NCBI GenBank assembly: GCA_051453625.1 | Contig: JBOZIK010000001.1 | Span: 186,420,189-186,484,188, forward strand | DNA from: Welwitschia mirabilis | Taxonomy: Eukaryota > Gnetophyta > Gnetopsida > Welwitschiales | Length of the DNA stretch: 64,000 nt | Direction of reading: 5' to 3' | Part shown: positions 36,052-48,899 of the stretch, in pieces | How the letters are laid out: every line of letters starts with the position of its first letter | How positions within the stretch are numbered: the first letter of the stretch is position 1 | The notes under the pieces: generated by a model | What the model saw: the letters and a program-made list of their open reading frames with translations, nothing else | Told to the model about the DNA's origin: nothing | The model's database searches: none | Program-made: the position numbers and the translations under genes

Positions 36052-37080
36052 CATCTTCATATGGGATATTACTAGACCACAATATTTAGAGATTCAAATG
36101 ATTATGTCTAAAGTTGTAAGAAGTATTAAAGAGAAAAAGCATTTAACCAGAAATTAGAAATGTAATAATAATAAATTTAGTTCATTAAACTTTTTGATAT
36201 CTAAGAAATATATTTCATTGGATCTATAATCTTTTATCCTATGAAAAAAAATATTTTAGTCTACATTGATTATTCCACTAAGTTGGCTGAGGATGAGGCT
36301 ATATTTTACTGCTCTTTTGAAACCATAATTACCTTTATCCTTAGGAATATTATCTATTTATTTGAAGTCCTCAAAGTCTTATATCTGATAGATGAACTCA
36401 TTTTACTAGTGAAAATTTCAAGAAACTCTTAACTAAACATGAAATCCATTACAAACTCTTTACTACTTATCATCCTCAATCTAATGATCTAGCTCAAGTA
36501 AATAATAGAAAAATTAATAGAATATTAATAAAATTCATAAATGTGAAGAAAACATATTAGACTAATAAATTAAATAAAGCTTTATAGTATCATAGAATAA
36601 CTTGAAAACAAAGCACAGGATTTACACCATATGAATTAGTTTATGGAAAAAGAGCTATTTAGTTAATTGGATTTAGAGCAAATACCTTTAAATTGATTAA
36701 AAAATTTAAGTGTAGTTTAGATATAGATCAAAAAGAATAGATATAAAATATGAATATTTTAGATGAAAACAAAAAATAAGCTCTTTTACATAAAGAAATT
36801 ATACAATAAAAAACTAAAATATATCATGATAATAAAATTAGAAAACTTAATTTTAATAGAGAAGATTATGTACTAGTCTATAATTCTAAAAAAATTCCTT
36901 CAAAATAAAAATATAAAAAAATTAACTACAACCTTATATAATAACAAAAATTTTAAAAAATAAAACCATAGAGGTATATAATCTTGATGAAAAGGTAACC
37001 TACCAACTTAATAGGCAAAGAACAAAAATGTATTATGATCATAAATTTCTTTTTCATTATTAGAAAACTTTAATAGTATA
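36052..37080 (+). pseudogene. Tat/Ogre-like integrase fragment (copy S1)
   Basis: Integrase from just before the HMGYY segment: zinc-binding end (about 36100-36160), catalytic core in the open frame 36241-36432 and beyond (ILVYIDYSTKLAEDEA; CSFETIITFILRNIIY; HFTSENFKKLLTKHEIHYKL; TYHPQSNDLAQVNNRKI), then GFTPYELVYGKRAI (about 36620) and the C-terminal region to about 37080. It abuts the chromovirus remnant on its left with no RT or RNase H. Homologous to 51120-52180, 53030-53960 and 58243-59190. Confidence 0.82.
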
Positions 37081-37299
37081 GAAAGAATATTTTCACTCTA
37101 TTTAGTAAATAAAAAATTATAAACTAAATAATAAAGAACATGTCATTTTTTTAAATTTTATTCAAGCTATCAATTTATTAAGTTATTCAAGATAAATTTA
37201 ATAATTCTAAAACTAGAAGCTGACTTGGTAACTCTTTAAGAGGATATGATGCATTTTACTTATTAAGAGGATTGATAATACACATTCCATCACATGATA

Positions 37300-37620
37300 A
37301 AATATTCTTACATACATACATACCTACCAAAGAAAAAAAAAGAAAAAAAGAAAGAACATAATGTTCTACTACAAGTGCAGAACATAATGTTCTACTACAA
37401 GTGCACCAGAGTAAATATTCCTGAGAGAGGCCTTTGGCAGTGTAATATGATAGCTATAAGAACTACATTGAGGGGTTAGTTAATGATGATCTAGATTTTC
37501 AAATTCTTATGGGTTCTTACTACTCTAATATTGGCTACACTCTCCTCATTATGGTTAGAAATTTAAGTTTTAATAAGAAAAATTAAGGAATAGTTATGCT
37601 CTAAGAGTTATTTAAAAAAA
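37300..37620 (+). repeat. Microsatellite, 26-bp tandem duplication and conserved non-coding block M (S1)
   Basis: A cata/aaag microsatellite (about 37310-37355), then a perfect 26-bp tandem pair (37355-37380 and 37381-37406), then block M (agtgcaccagagtaa; tgagagaggcctttgg; gaggggttagtta; ggttcttacta). Block M recurs at 19070-19290, 54208-54340, 54625-54860 and 59435-59660. It lies downstream of integrase in every 36-60 kb copy. Function unknown. Confidence 0.75.
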
Positions 37621-37663
37621 TTCTAGTTACTAAGACTATAAATATATATCATAATTTAAAAAT

Positions 37664-37775
37664 AAGGGGAGGGAGGAAAGGGGAGGTAGAGAGGGGGAGG
37701 GAAAGAGGGAGGACGGGAAAGAAAGAGAGAGAGAGAGAGAGGGAGAGAGGGAGGGAGGGAGGGGAAGAGAGAAAA
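37664..37775 (+). repeat. ~110-base purine tract (GGGA/GA-rich)
   Basis: All purine except single T and C residues near 37687 and 37714. Shorter purine runs occupy the same place at about 54890-54915 and 59700-59740, and the end of the window carries the complement. It may derive from a polypurine tract expanded as a microsatellite. Confidence 0.9.
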
Positions 37776-38009
37776 TCTTATTCTAGTATGTGATGGAATG
37801 TGAATCCAAAGATCTTCAATTCAATATCATGCATAATTATTAAATTTTATTTTAGTAAAGCATAAAGATACATAATTTTAAAATCATTTTAAATTATCTT
37901 AACAATTTGATAAGTTATTTAATATGAAGGTCCTTTAATGATATTGATATAACTATAAGTAAATAAAAATAATAATAAAATTGATTTAATTAGAACAAAA
38001 TAATGAATA

Positions 38010-38735
38010 AAAACTTTATTGGATAAAGGAATTTATTACATCATCACTTAGAACCATAACAAAGACCTTGCTTAAACTACTTAAAATGAAGAAATAGATC
38101 ACTTTGCTAAAATAACTAATTTTAGAATGGATGGAGAGCTTGTTTTTTGGGTAGGAATTGCTAGTTTTAGATGACCCTATAAAACTCTCACACAGGGGTA
38201 GTAGGTTCATTTCACTTAAGGATTCTAACAGTATGCTCATTTCATCTAGATGAGATTATCAAAAATTATTGTAAGGCTTTACATTTTATATCATTTTTTC
38301 TATGTTTTTCTTATCAAATCTTAGTGTAGTTAGACTAAGTGTAAGATTTGTATCTTAAAGCTGATCTGCTCTCTTTTCTAATAACTACATCTATCTAGCT
38401 ACTTTGCTTAAGAAAAAATCATAAGCTAAGCTTCCTTGATTAAGTTTAAAATATAATTCTTTTATCCTAACCCTCAAATACTTAGTCACCAAATGATGAA
38501 TCATGGGAGTAAAACTTAAAGGAATGATCCCATTCTCAAAGCACTCTCTATTAGCTTTAGTAATGAAGGTATCTAATGTACCTAAGACCTCAATAGTTGA
38601 TTTATAACTAGAATATAATGTGTATTACACCTCATTTTCATACATAATAGAAATATGAGGTGATTGAAGTTTTTAACTCCTAATATACATATCAAGCTAT
38701 ACTATAATGGAAGAGTGAGGAGGAGTAGATGTCAC
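38010..38735 (-). pseudogene. Antisense ORF-N, copy S1
   Basis: Minus-strand protein shared by five copies. The start aligned with ATG in other copies reads GTG here (38735-38733). Landmarks are the LAYDFFLSKV segment (about 38430), LEKRADQL, the LVxLxxLRFD segment (about 38340), and the open C-terminal piece 38240-38016 (LSEMNLLPLCESFIGSSKTS). It is encoded opposite to integrase and lies between integrase and the LTR-like region, as antisense ORFs do in some Tat elements (Grande, Retand). I do not recognise the protein family. Stops are mostly at Gln codons. Confidence 0.6.
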
Positions 38736-38878
38736 AAGGATTAAACAAGAAGGAGTAGTATTAAATAGAATTAAGGGAAAAAAATCCAAGCGTCAGTATG
38801 AAGAATGATGAATGATTAACATGAAGGAATGAAATTTATAGCATAAGTCCTACTTAATGTATTTGAAAAATGTGATTT
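38736..38878 (-). mobile_element. LTR-like region R, stub (S1)
   Basis: Only the ~140 bases adjoining ORF-N remain (tgaatgattaacatgaagg; tttatagcataagtcc). The rest of the region seen at 44441-46264 and 55924-57740 is deleted, and ORF1 sequence begins directly at about 38880. Confidence 0.6.
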
Positions 38879-38879
38879 A

Positions 38880-41150
38880 TAGTAATTTGATAGTACTTCT
38901 TCATAAATAAGATGGTATTACATTACCTAACTTGTATACGATAGAAGTTGTAAAGGATGAAAAAAATCAAAAAAATGTTAATATTATATAAGGAGTCTTT
39001 TTGGACTTAATTAGACATATTTCAAAATTAAAGAAAGTTATAATAAGAGCTTCTAGTATGGGACTAGGATTTCCATATTTAATTGCTCAAATACTATGTG
39101 AAAATAGAGTTCCATTTAAGTGAAATAAGTCTTGTATGGAAGTGATGATTTAGAGTTTTTTGGGATTAAAGAATGAAGTATTTTAAAAATTATAGAGTAG
39201 GGAACTTCAACTGAAGAATATTCTCAATCAAACTTAGGAGATCCCTCTTCTATTTCTTAGAACCTTCCATCATTTTTACTTCCTACAAGTATGGATCAGG
39301 ACTTGACTTAGTTTACTTTTGAAGAACTTCTACCTCCTCATTCATTATAGTCTAGTTCATTTTTAAATTATTAGAAGATGCTAAGTTTTATAGTCTTTAA
39401 AGTTTTTTAAATTTAGTTAAGAATTAAATTCAAACTTCTCTTAGTAGAAAGGAAGAAATATTAGAGTTGCAGAATCAAGTTGCTTGTTTGAAAATTGAGA
39501 ATGAATTTTAAGATAAAAATTAGGTTAGAAGAAAGAAAATTCTAAAAAATTACTATAAGAAATTCTCAAAAAGGAAGAAAATATCTAGCTTTCAGAAGCA
39601 TATAAGGATATTTATAGGAAATTATAGAGAGATTATGAGTGAATTGTTGAATTAGAAATAACTACCAAAGGTAGGAATGAATTATAAATTTTATTAAGAA
39701 AAAGACAAAAAATGTTATTTTTCATTGTAGAATCTCACTTCTACTAAGAAATATAATGTTGAATATATAGCGCATCAACAAAAATGCATTAAACTTATGC
39801 ATAATAAAGGGCATTTATCATTAATTAAGGAATATTTAGAGAAAATCTATGGAAACTTGAAAGGTATGAATGAAAAATATATAAATATTCAAGTAGAGAC
39901 TTAGAAATATAGACACAAATGGATTAAAGTCCAAAATTCAATTGATTATTATCATTCCATATTAAAAGCAAATACTAAAGCCATGAATCAAATGAATAAA
40001 AAAAAAAAGGCTCTAAAGAATAGGATTAGAGAAGAAAGCTCTTCTGGTCATTAACCTTATCAAGATCTAGTTGTTGAGAATGTGACCCTAGAAATAAAAT
40101 AGAAGAATAGAATGGTAGTAAGATTAATACAAGATATTCCTTCTACCTCTTCAAATTTGACCATTGAAATTAGAAATAAAATAAACCTAAATGTTGAAAA
40201 TACTTTGAAAGAACATTATGCAGAGTTAAAAAAGGATATTAGGTTAATATATCTAGAATCTATCCAATATATTTTTTAAAATTTAAAAAAAGAATATATA
40301 ATATTATTACATAACCCATGCCTAATAGAGGTTAAATTAGAAAAACAAATTGGTTTTGGTTATGAGGAATTGGCATTTTCTCAGAGCCTTAATTACTATT
40401 GCTAGAAGTTATATGACTTTATTGATAGATTGAAAAGGTAATTAGAAAATATCATTCAAAAGACTTATGGTGAGGTAATCAAGGTTAAAGTTTCTAATAG
40501 CTGTAAAAAAGAGGCTAATTGTTTGAAAAATAAATTAGTATAAAAAAGAAATGAAGTTTCTACAGGGGAATTTAAATTCTTCTAAATAATACAGAAACAA
40601 AATTTTATAAAATAATATAAGAAGGTGAGACAAATATGAAACTTTTTTTTAGTGTTCTCTTAGGATCTTCAATAGTTTTGTTCATTTAGATGTAGAACTA
40701 TAAATAATATAATCACGCTTAGAGGCATTTTTGCAAACCTTTTTTTTAAATTGGAAAACAAAGATATATTAGAAATATATATAGTCCTAGTAGGACAACC
40801 CTCAAGAGGAGGATTACAAGCTAAAGCATATTTAGAACTAGAACATGTGCCTCAAAGTTCTAAAACAAAATACCTCTAGCTCTTAAAAGAAAGAGAGAAG
40901 AGCCAAAATAATAAAAGACTCCTTCAAGAGGAAAAGGTAGAGGAAAAAAAGTAGTAGCTAAAGAGTCAGTAGATCTAGATATTATAGATTTGAATGAATC
41001 TAGTTTACAAAAATAATAAAGGAAAATTCTAGCTGCATTAGAATAAGAAACATAATTATCCCTAGTTGGATAAAAGATTATAAAATCAGAATCTAGTGAA
41101 GATCATCTCTTTATTTTTAAAATAAGAAAGGAAAAATGACAAGCTTATTT
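38880..41150 (+). pseudogene. ORF1 (sense), C-terminal two thirds, coiled coil with basic tail
   Basis: Starts in the segment GVFLDLIRHISKLKKVIIRA (about 38993), which with the N-terminal part at 43940-44440 resembles the plant retrotransposon-associated 'putative plant transposon protein' domain carried as an extra ORF by Athila/Ogre elements. Lys/Glu-rich heptad-like stretches follow (about 39450-40560), including KEHYAELKKDIRLIYLES and LYDFIDRLKRQLENII. The tail (about 40870-41130) is basic then acidic: LKRKREEPK, RGKGRGKKVVAKES and SESSEDHLF, with an NLS-like KRKR. Stops lie at Gln positions. Not needed for basic gag-pol function; role unknown. Confidence 0.6.
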
Positions 41151-42144
<994 letters not shown>

Positions 42145-42179
42145 TAGAAAATGTATCAATTATCAACCTAACTAGTTCA

Positions 42180-44440
42180 AGTAGCTTTCTTATAAATTTT
42201 GTAATATTTTATTGCTATATCATTTAAGATAATTTTAAATTCCCCTAAAGAGACTTTATTTCTTTTCTATATAGATTTATTTTTCAAAGGCTTAATATCT
42301 TTTTTAAAATTATCAAAAACTCTATTTATCCTTGATCATCGCTTATAAGTCTTCTAAATGATACTTTCTGATTATTCTTCAAATCTATCAATAAAATTAT
42401 ATAACATTTGGGGATAGTAATCAAGGATTTGAGGAACTACTAATTCTTTATAACTAAAATAAATTAATTTATTTAATTTAAGCTCCATTAAATATAGTTC
42501 ATACAATGATATTGTATTTTCTTTATCTAAATTTTAAATAATAAGTTGGATATATTATAGGCATATTAATCTAATATCCTTCTTTAACTCTGTATAAGAT
42601 TATTTCAAGGTATCTACAACATTGAGCTTTATTTTATTTCCAATTTTAAAGGCTAGAATTAAAGAGCTAGAAGGGTATCTTGTATTAATCCTACTATCCC
42701 TTTTGATTTGCTCTTTTATTTTTAAGTTTATATACTTAATGGCTAGATCTTAATTAGGTTGATAACTAGGAACTCGCTTCTTATATCTTATTCTTTAGAG
42801 CTTTATTTTCTTCTATAATCTGATCTATGGTTCTTTTATTTGCTCCTAATATGGATTGATAATAATCAATTAAATTTGAGACTTCAATCCATTTTTTTCT
42901 ATACTCCTTAGCCTTTACCTAAATCTTCATATATTTTTACATTCATATCTTTTAGGTCTACATAGATTTTCTTTAAGTAGTCTTTGCTTAATGGTGAAGA
43001 CCATTTATTATACATAAATCTAATGAATTTTTATTATGCTTTATATATTTAGCATTATATTTTTTGATTGAAATAATATTTTATAATAAAGAAACTAACA
43101 TTTTTTTATCTTACTTTTGGAAAAATTTCTAATTCATTTCTATCTTTGACAACTATTTCTATTTCAATAATTCATTTATAAGCTCTCTATAATTACCTAC
43201 TTTTATCCTTGTATGCTTCTGAAAGCTAAATGTTTTCTTCCTTTTTAATCATTTCTTGCTGTAATTTTTTAGCATTTTCTTTTTCTAGTATAATTTTTTC
43301 CTTAAAAATTTATTCTTCATTTTCAAATAAGAAACTTATTTTTGCAATGTTGATAATTCTTTCTTCCTATAAAGACAAGTTTGGATTTCATCCTTAACTA
43401 AATTTAAAGCACTGTTAAAACTATAAAACTTATCATCTTCTCATGTTTTAGAGAATAGACCAGACTATAATGGATGAAAAGATTAGAAGTTCTTTAAAAG
43501 TAAACTGAATTGAGTCTTGACCCATACATGTAAGAGGTAATAATGATGGAAGTCTCTAAGGAATAGAAGAGGATTCTCTTGGCTTTTATTGAGAAGTTTA
43601 TTAAGTTAAACTTCTCTATCATGTGGTTTTTAAAATACTTAATTCTTTAAGTTCAAAAAAAATCTAAATCATCAGGTTCACATAGGACTTATTTAGTCTA
43701 AATAAAACTCTATTTTCAATTACTATTTTTAGGATATTAAATATGAAAATATTAGCCTCACTATACTAGAAGCTCTTATTTCAACTTTCTTCAATTTTGA
43801 AATATGTCTAACTAAAACCTAAAAAGATCCCTTCTGTAATATTAACATTTTCTTGATTTGTTCTATCCTTTACAGGTGCTATCATGTATAGGCCAAGTAA
43901 TATCACACCCTTCTATATATGAAGAAGTAATACCAAATTACTAACAACAATTCTTTAAATAACAAACAATTTTGGTTTGAAATATTTATTTATAGGTATT
44001 ATTCCTTGCACTACCACCTTCCCTAATAAATTCATGATTAAATTTATATCTTATTTCCTGCTTATATCCTCAATATATTTTCCTTTAGATGATAAGTGTA
44101 ACATTTCTCTAATTTCTTATTAAGTAATGGATATCCCCTTATTCTCAACAATTGTTTCTAGCACATTCTTCTTCTCATCAAATCTTAAATTCTTATAAAT
44201 TTTATAAATAAATTATAAAGTAAAATTGTTATTTATTATTAATCATTTATTCCATCCTAATTCAATGATACGTTATTTAAAATCTACTAAAGATGAATCT
44301 GAAAGCACATTCCCAGAGTTCAAGGAAGAAATGATTTTGCATTCTATCAAATTATCATAATTGTTTGAGTTAAATAAGATTGTTTAAAATATTATTTAAA
44401 AAACATTTTTAAAACCTACTTAAGTAATAATGTTTGAGAG
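42180..44440 (-). pseudogene. ORF1, near full length, minus strand (inverted arm)
   Basis: The minus strand from about 44440 reads NNYDNLIECKII, then FDEKKNVLETIVENKGISIT, EIREMLHLSSKGKYIEDISR, DINLIMNLLGKVVVQGI, then VIRIVVSNLVLLLHI with Gln stops, and continues through the coiled-coil region (43500-42250). It is collinear with and opposite to 38880-40635 and, at its N-terminus, to 57830-58230. Its domain plan (short alpha-helical block with an LxLP-like motif, then a coiled coil) resembles the plant-retrotransposon ORF1 family. It is pseudogenised by many stops. Confidence 0.6.
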
Positions 44441-46264
44441 ACACTTTTACATTTAATAAGTAGATCCCTTCTTATAATATAATATAAAATGCCATCATTT
44501 TGTAAAAGAGAAAATAGAAAATATAACCCTCAAAGAACTTACACTTCCCTATTATTTTTTAAACAAAAGTTTTTTATTTATCATATTTACCAAGTGAAAT
44601 GTTTGCATACTCTTGAATGCTTAAAAATAAAAACATGAGAAAGAATAATAAACCTAAAATTTTTCCATAAAGTTATTCCATCATAATGCTAAGAGAACTT
44701 AAGCTTAAGAAAACAAAATGCAGAAGTGAAAGTAAAATTACATACCTATTTCCCACTTAAAATAGATAAAAACCTATACCTAACTCTTAAATTTAATACA
44801 CACATTTGAAGATAGTAAAAATTTTTACCAGACATTCCTATTGGGTGTTGATGTGGAAAAAAAANNNNNNNNNNNNNNNNNNNNNNNNNNNNNNNNNNNN
44901 NNNNNNNNNNNNNNNNNNNNNNNNNNNNNNNNNNNNNNNNNNNNNNNNNNNNNNNNNNNNNNNNNNNNNNNNNNNNNNNNNNNNNNNNNNNNNNNNNNNN
45001 NNNNNNNNNNNNNNNNNNNNNNNNNNNNNNNNNNNNNNNNNNNNNNNNNNNNNNNNNNNNNNNNNNNNNNNNNAAAGGATTCAAAGAGGATCATCAAGAA
45101 CCCTTGAGTTCTCAATAGGGTTTATCAAATCCATCATAGAGTTAATAAAGGATTCAAATGAGGTTGTTAAGAACTAAAAAGTTCTTAATGAGTTTCTTCA
45201 AATCCTAACCACTTAAATATAATTAAGTAAGATACCATAAAGGACTACAGTCATGGAAATAAGATATAGTGAAAAGTCATGGGAATCATCAAGAAAAGGA
45301 TCCTAGTCTTTATCTAGAGGTTACTTATTTTAACATAAATAAGTTAACCTAAAATTCAACTCAAAGTTTTAACTTTGAGCTGGTGTCAATCAACTTTCTA
45401 AGCTTGTAGCATAATGGATTAAATTGAAATCTAACTCAAAGTTTCAAATTTGAGCTGGTATCAGTCAAATTCTAAGCTTACATCATAATATCTTAGCTTG
45501 AAATCTTACTTAAAGTTTCAAATTTGAGTCAGTATCAATCAAGCCAAGAAATATTTTTTTAGATACGTTTAAGCAATATAAAATTTAAAAGATAAATTTC
45601 TACATTTATCTAGTTTGCTTAAAATCATACTTGGAGTTTCAACTTTGAGTTAATATCAGTCGATTAGATCAACCTATTTTAGAATTTTAGCTCCTAATAA
45701 TATGCTATCAAAGGAAAAAAATAGGTAACATTCATATTTTTATTATCCTCTAAAAATATGTTTTTTTTTTGTATATTACTAAGCATGTCCTCATAATATT
45801 ATTTAAAGGTTTTTTTTTAATCTAGAAAAATTTAGGATTTCAGTTAGTCACTTGGTGATAAATGATGATAATTAAATCTAATGGATTTCTACAAAGTCTT
45901 ACAACTTAGGGTAAAACTAAGTTAATCATAAATTGAGCTAAAGTTCTAAATTTAGGTTGGATCTTAATTAGTTTGGGATTTCCTGACTTCTAACTTGACA
46001 GGAAGACCATCGTTATACATTTAGTACATCTCAAATGTTGGATATAATAGGTATATGTAGTTCCTTTAAAATTTTTTACTTCATTAATAAACACATGTAC
46101 ACTAAGTATCTTAAGATAAATTACACTTGCTAACTACATTAAGTAAGACTTATGCTATAAATTTCATTCCTTCATGTTAACCATTTATCATTATCTATAT
46201 TGAGTCTTAAAGTTCCTTTACTTAATCCTATTCTGTCATTACTACATCTTATTATTTAATTCTT
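44441..46264 (+). mobile_element. LTR-like region R between ORF1 and ORF-N (full copy)
   Basis: About 1.8 kb including a 209-base gap (44865-45073). Also found inverted at 55924-57740, and partly at 61097-62055 and 62061-62978. It always lies between ORF1 and ORF-N, which point away from each other, as expected if it is the LTR shared by neighbouring elements. TG/CA ends and a primer-binding site could not be fixed, so the LTR call is an inference. It carries the CTCAAAG hairpin repeats listed next. Confidence 0.5.
45355..45660 (+). repeat. ~75-bp tandem repeats, each with a CTCAAAGTTT...AAACTTTGAG hairpin
   Basis: Units begin near 45357, 45432 and 45507, with a fourth diverged near 45620. 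Each has an inverted repeat (actcaaagttttaactttgag and variants) followed by ctggtatcagtcaa-like and aagcttgtagcataatgg-like parts. The same array appears at about 56535-56840, 61690-62010 and 62080-62380, showing it is a fixed part of region R. Confidence 0.8.
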
Positions 46265-46795
46265 ATGACATCTAGTCCTTCTTACTCTTCCACTACTACT
46301 TTCGGTGTCAAAAGTATAAAGCATTTCGTTTTTAACTTAGGTTCTATATAGATTGATGTATGTATTAGGAGTGTAAAACCCCAATCTCCTCAAATATCTA
46401 TTAGTTCTAAAAATGAAATGTAATACTCATTATATTTTAGTTATATATCAACTATTAAGGTTTTATATACATCAAATACCTTTATTACTAAATATTTTAG
46501 AGAACAGTTTGAAAATGAGATCATTTCTCCAAGTTGTAGTCACATGATTCATCATTTGATGGCCAAATATTTGAGGATTAGTATAAAGGAATGACATTGG
46601 TAACTTAATCAAGGGAACTTATCTTATGATGTTTCATTAGGTAAACTAGATGAAAAGATGTAGGCATTAGGAAAAAAAAGTGGATTATCTTCAAAGCATA
46701 AATCTTGCACTTAGTCTAGGTACACTAAGGTTTGATACAAAGAACATGAAAAAATGATATGCAATACAAATCCTTACAAAGAAATTTGTAGTAAG
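46265..46795 (+). pseudogene. ORF-N, plus-strand copy in inverted segment, C-terminus lost
   Basis: ATG at 46265-46267 (MTSSPSYSSTTTFGV), then FNLGSI-stop-IDVCIRSV, PQSPQIS, MIHHLMAKYL (about 46540), LNQGNLSYDVSLGKLDEKM, and LALSLGTLRFDTKN (about 46705). Similarity to the other four copies stops at about 46795, and the sequence runs into the gag of the forward element, so this is probably an inversion breakpoint. Confidence 0.6.
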
Positions 46796-46849
46796 ATGCT
46801 ATTAGGAAGATGATGAAGATTTAAAACCTTTAAATTATGAAATTTATTG

Positions 46850-47770
46850 GCTAGAATATTTAAGTCCTATTAATTATATAGCCTTATAATACCTATAAAA
46901 ATGAGAAATATAAATATAATAGCCATATCCACTTTTAAGAGTAAGAATTAGTCGAGCCTCTACTACATTTAAGTTTATTTAATACCTTTTGTAAAGTAAA
47001 TTATCTTGACTCAAAATCTAATTTTTTGAGGTATGGATTCTTAACTATGGTATCATAGAAATCTAAATCATTCTTTTAGCTCATTGGAAACTATTAAGAA
47101 TTCTTTCTTGACTAAATTTTAACCCATAAGAATAGTTGAATATTTAATAGAATAAATTTTGAATATTAAACAAAATGATAATGACAAGTTTGATAAATTT
47201 ATGAATATATATAATATTTTGTTAGCTAAATGTTCTAACCATGGAATTATATCTAGAGAACATGTTAGAGCTTTATTTAGAGGTTTATAAAGTTAAAATT
47301 TAAATGAATTAGACTTACTATGCAAAAAAATAATAAAGGCAAAGAATGTTTAAGAGGCAGGAGAAGATATTACTTAGTTTTATAACATGAGTTAAGGATG
47401 ACAATAAGAAAGTAAAAAGAAGAAATGAATAAATGAATTATTTACCCTAAAATCATATTATAACATGTATAGTTCAAAAAATATCAAGTCTTAAAGAAGA
47501 ACTAGATAAAAAAGGGACTAATAGTGTGGTCAAAAAATTGGATCAATTAGTTGTACAACACTTCAAAGAAGAAGAAAGACATATATGTGGAAACTGTGAA
47601 GAAGATAATCACAAAGGAATAGAATGTTATTAGATACAAGAATTTGTTCATTGATTGCATATTAGTATAGTAGATTTAAATATAGAACATCAACCTCAAG
47701 TAAGTAAGAAAAAATATATCCTTATCAAAGTAGAAAATGAAAAGGTAAGTCGAAAAATCTTTTACCAAGT
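46850..47770 (+). pseudogene. gag: gag of Tat/Ogre-like element
   Basis: Capsid remnants: FLTKF-PIRIVEYLIEQI (about 47110), DKFDKFMNIYNILLAKCSNH (about 47185), GIISREHVRALFRGL, LNELDLLCKKIIKAKNV and AGEDITQFYNM. A CX2CX4HX4C zinc knuckle (C-GN-C-EEDN-H-KGIE-C) is intact at 47586-47627. The order before protease is canonical. The N-terminus is lost at the breakpoint near 46795 and the end runs toward the gap at 47806. Confidence 0.8.
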
Positions 47771-48039
47771 ATGTAAATCCTAAAAGGAAAGAGTAATATG
47801 ATTATNNNNNNNNNNNNNNNNNNNNNNNNNNNNNNNNNNNNNNNNNNNNNNNNNNNNNNNNNNNNNNNNNNNNNNNNNNNNNNNNNNNNNNNNNNNNNNN
47901 NNNNNNNNNNNNNNNNNNNNNNNNNNNNNNNNNNNNNNNNNNNNNNNNNNNNNNNNNNNNNNNNNNNNNNNNNNNNNNNNNNNNNNNNNNNNNNNNNNNN
48001 NNNNNNNNNNNNNNNNNNNNNNNNNNNNNNGTAGTTGAT

Positions 48040-48780
48040 GCATTAACTAATCCTCTACCTTTTTCAATGATAAATAAACAAATAGAACATCTAAAAATTG
48101 AAAAGGACATAGAATATTTAACAAAAGTTTTAGAAGATATAATAATATCATTACCTCTTTTGAAATGACTAAAAGATGTAATTATATATCAGAAGAAAAT
48201 AAAGAGCATGTGGTTAAAACAAAGAAATAAAAAGGAAAGTAAGAAGGAAAAACAAATTAAAATGATTAGGAAAGATTAATTTTCTTAAGCTTCCATACAA
48301 ATTCTTTAAAATAAATAACATAAAAAGTAAAATGATCTAGGAACACCTATGATAGACATAAAAATTAATGGAAAGCTAAAAGTATAACTACTTATGGATC
48401 TAGTTGTAAGTATTAATATGATGGGATATGAGACTTATGAGGAATTAGAAGAGCTAAAACTAATATCTTACTAAGGAAAAATGTACCCAGTAGATGGTTC
48501 AACAGTGAAATTAGGAGGAGTTCTAAAATACATATCCATCGAACTCTAAGGATTTATCTACTTAATAGATTCTTTAGTAATTAATACTTAGGAAGATATC
48601 CATGTAGTAGTTTTAGGAATACTTTGGATGGCTACTGCAAATGCTACTATTTACTCTAGGAAAGAAGTAATGAAAGTTAGACTAGAAGATGTTAAAAAAG
48701 AGATTAAGTTATTTGATGTAGTGATTATAAAGGAGATGGTGCCTAGTACAATAGATATAACCAATGTAATTTCAACACAA
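48040..48780 (+). pseudogene. Aspartic protease of Tat/Ogre-like element
   Basis: After the gap, polyprotein resumes (VDALTNPLPFSMINKQIEH). The protease reads TPMIDIKINGKLKVQLLMDL (about 48345), VVSINMMGYETYEELEEL, YPVDGSTVKLGGVLKYI, then VVVLGILWMATANATIYS (about 48605), matching the active-site region and terminal LG motif. The active-site triad reads D-L-V rather than D-(T/S)-G, so it is inactive. A charged linker (EEESLTSQEIQKPPLKEGVE) leads to RT. Confidence 0.75.
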
Positions 48781-48899
48781 TAGGTTAGTATAATGTTAAA
48801 TAAATAAAATAAAGAAAAGTATGAAGAAGAAAGTTTAACATCTTAAGAAATACAAAAACCTCCACTTAAGGAAGGAGTAGAGTATACTGAAGTAGCTCC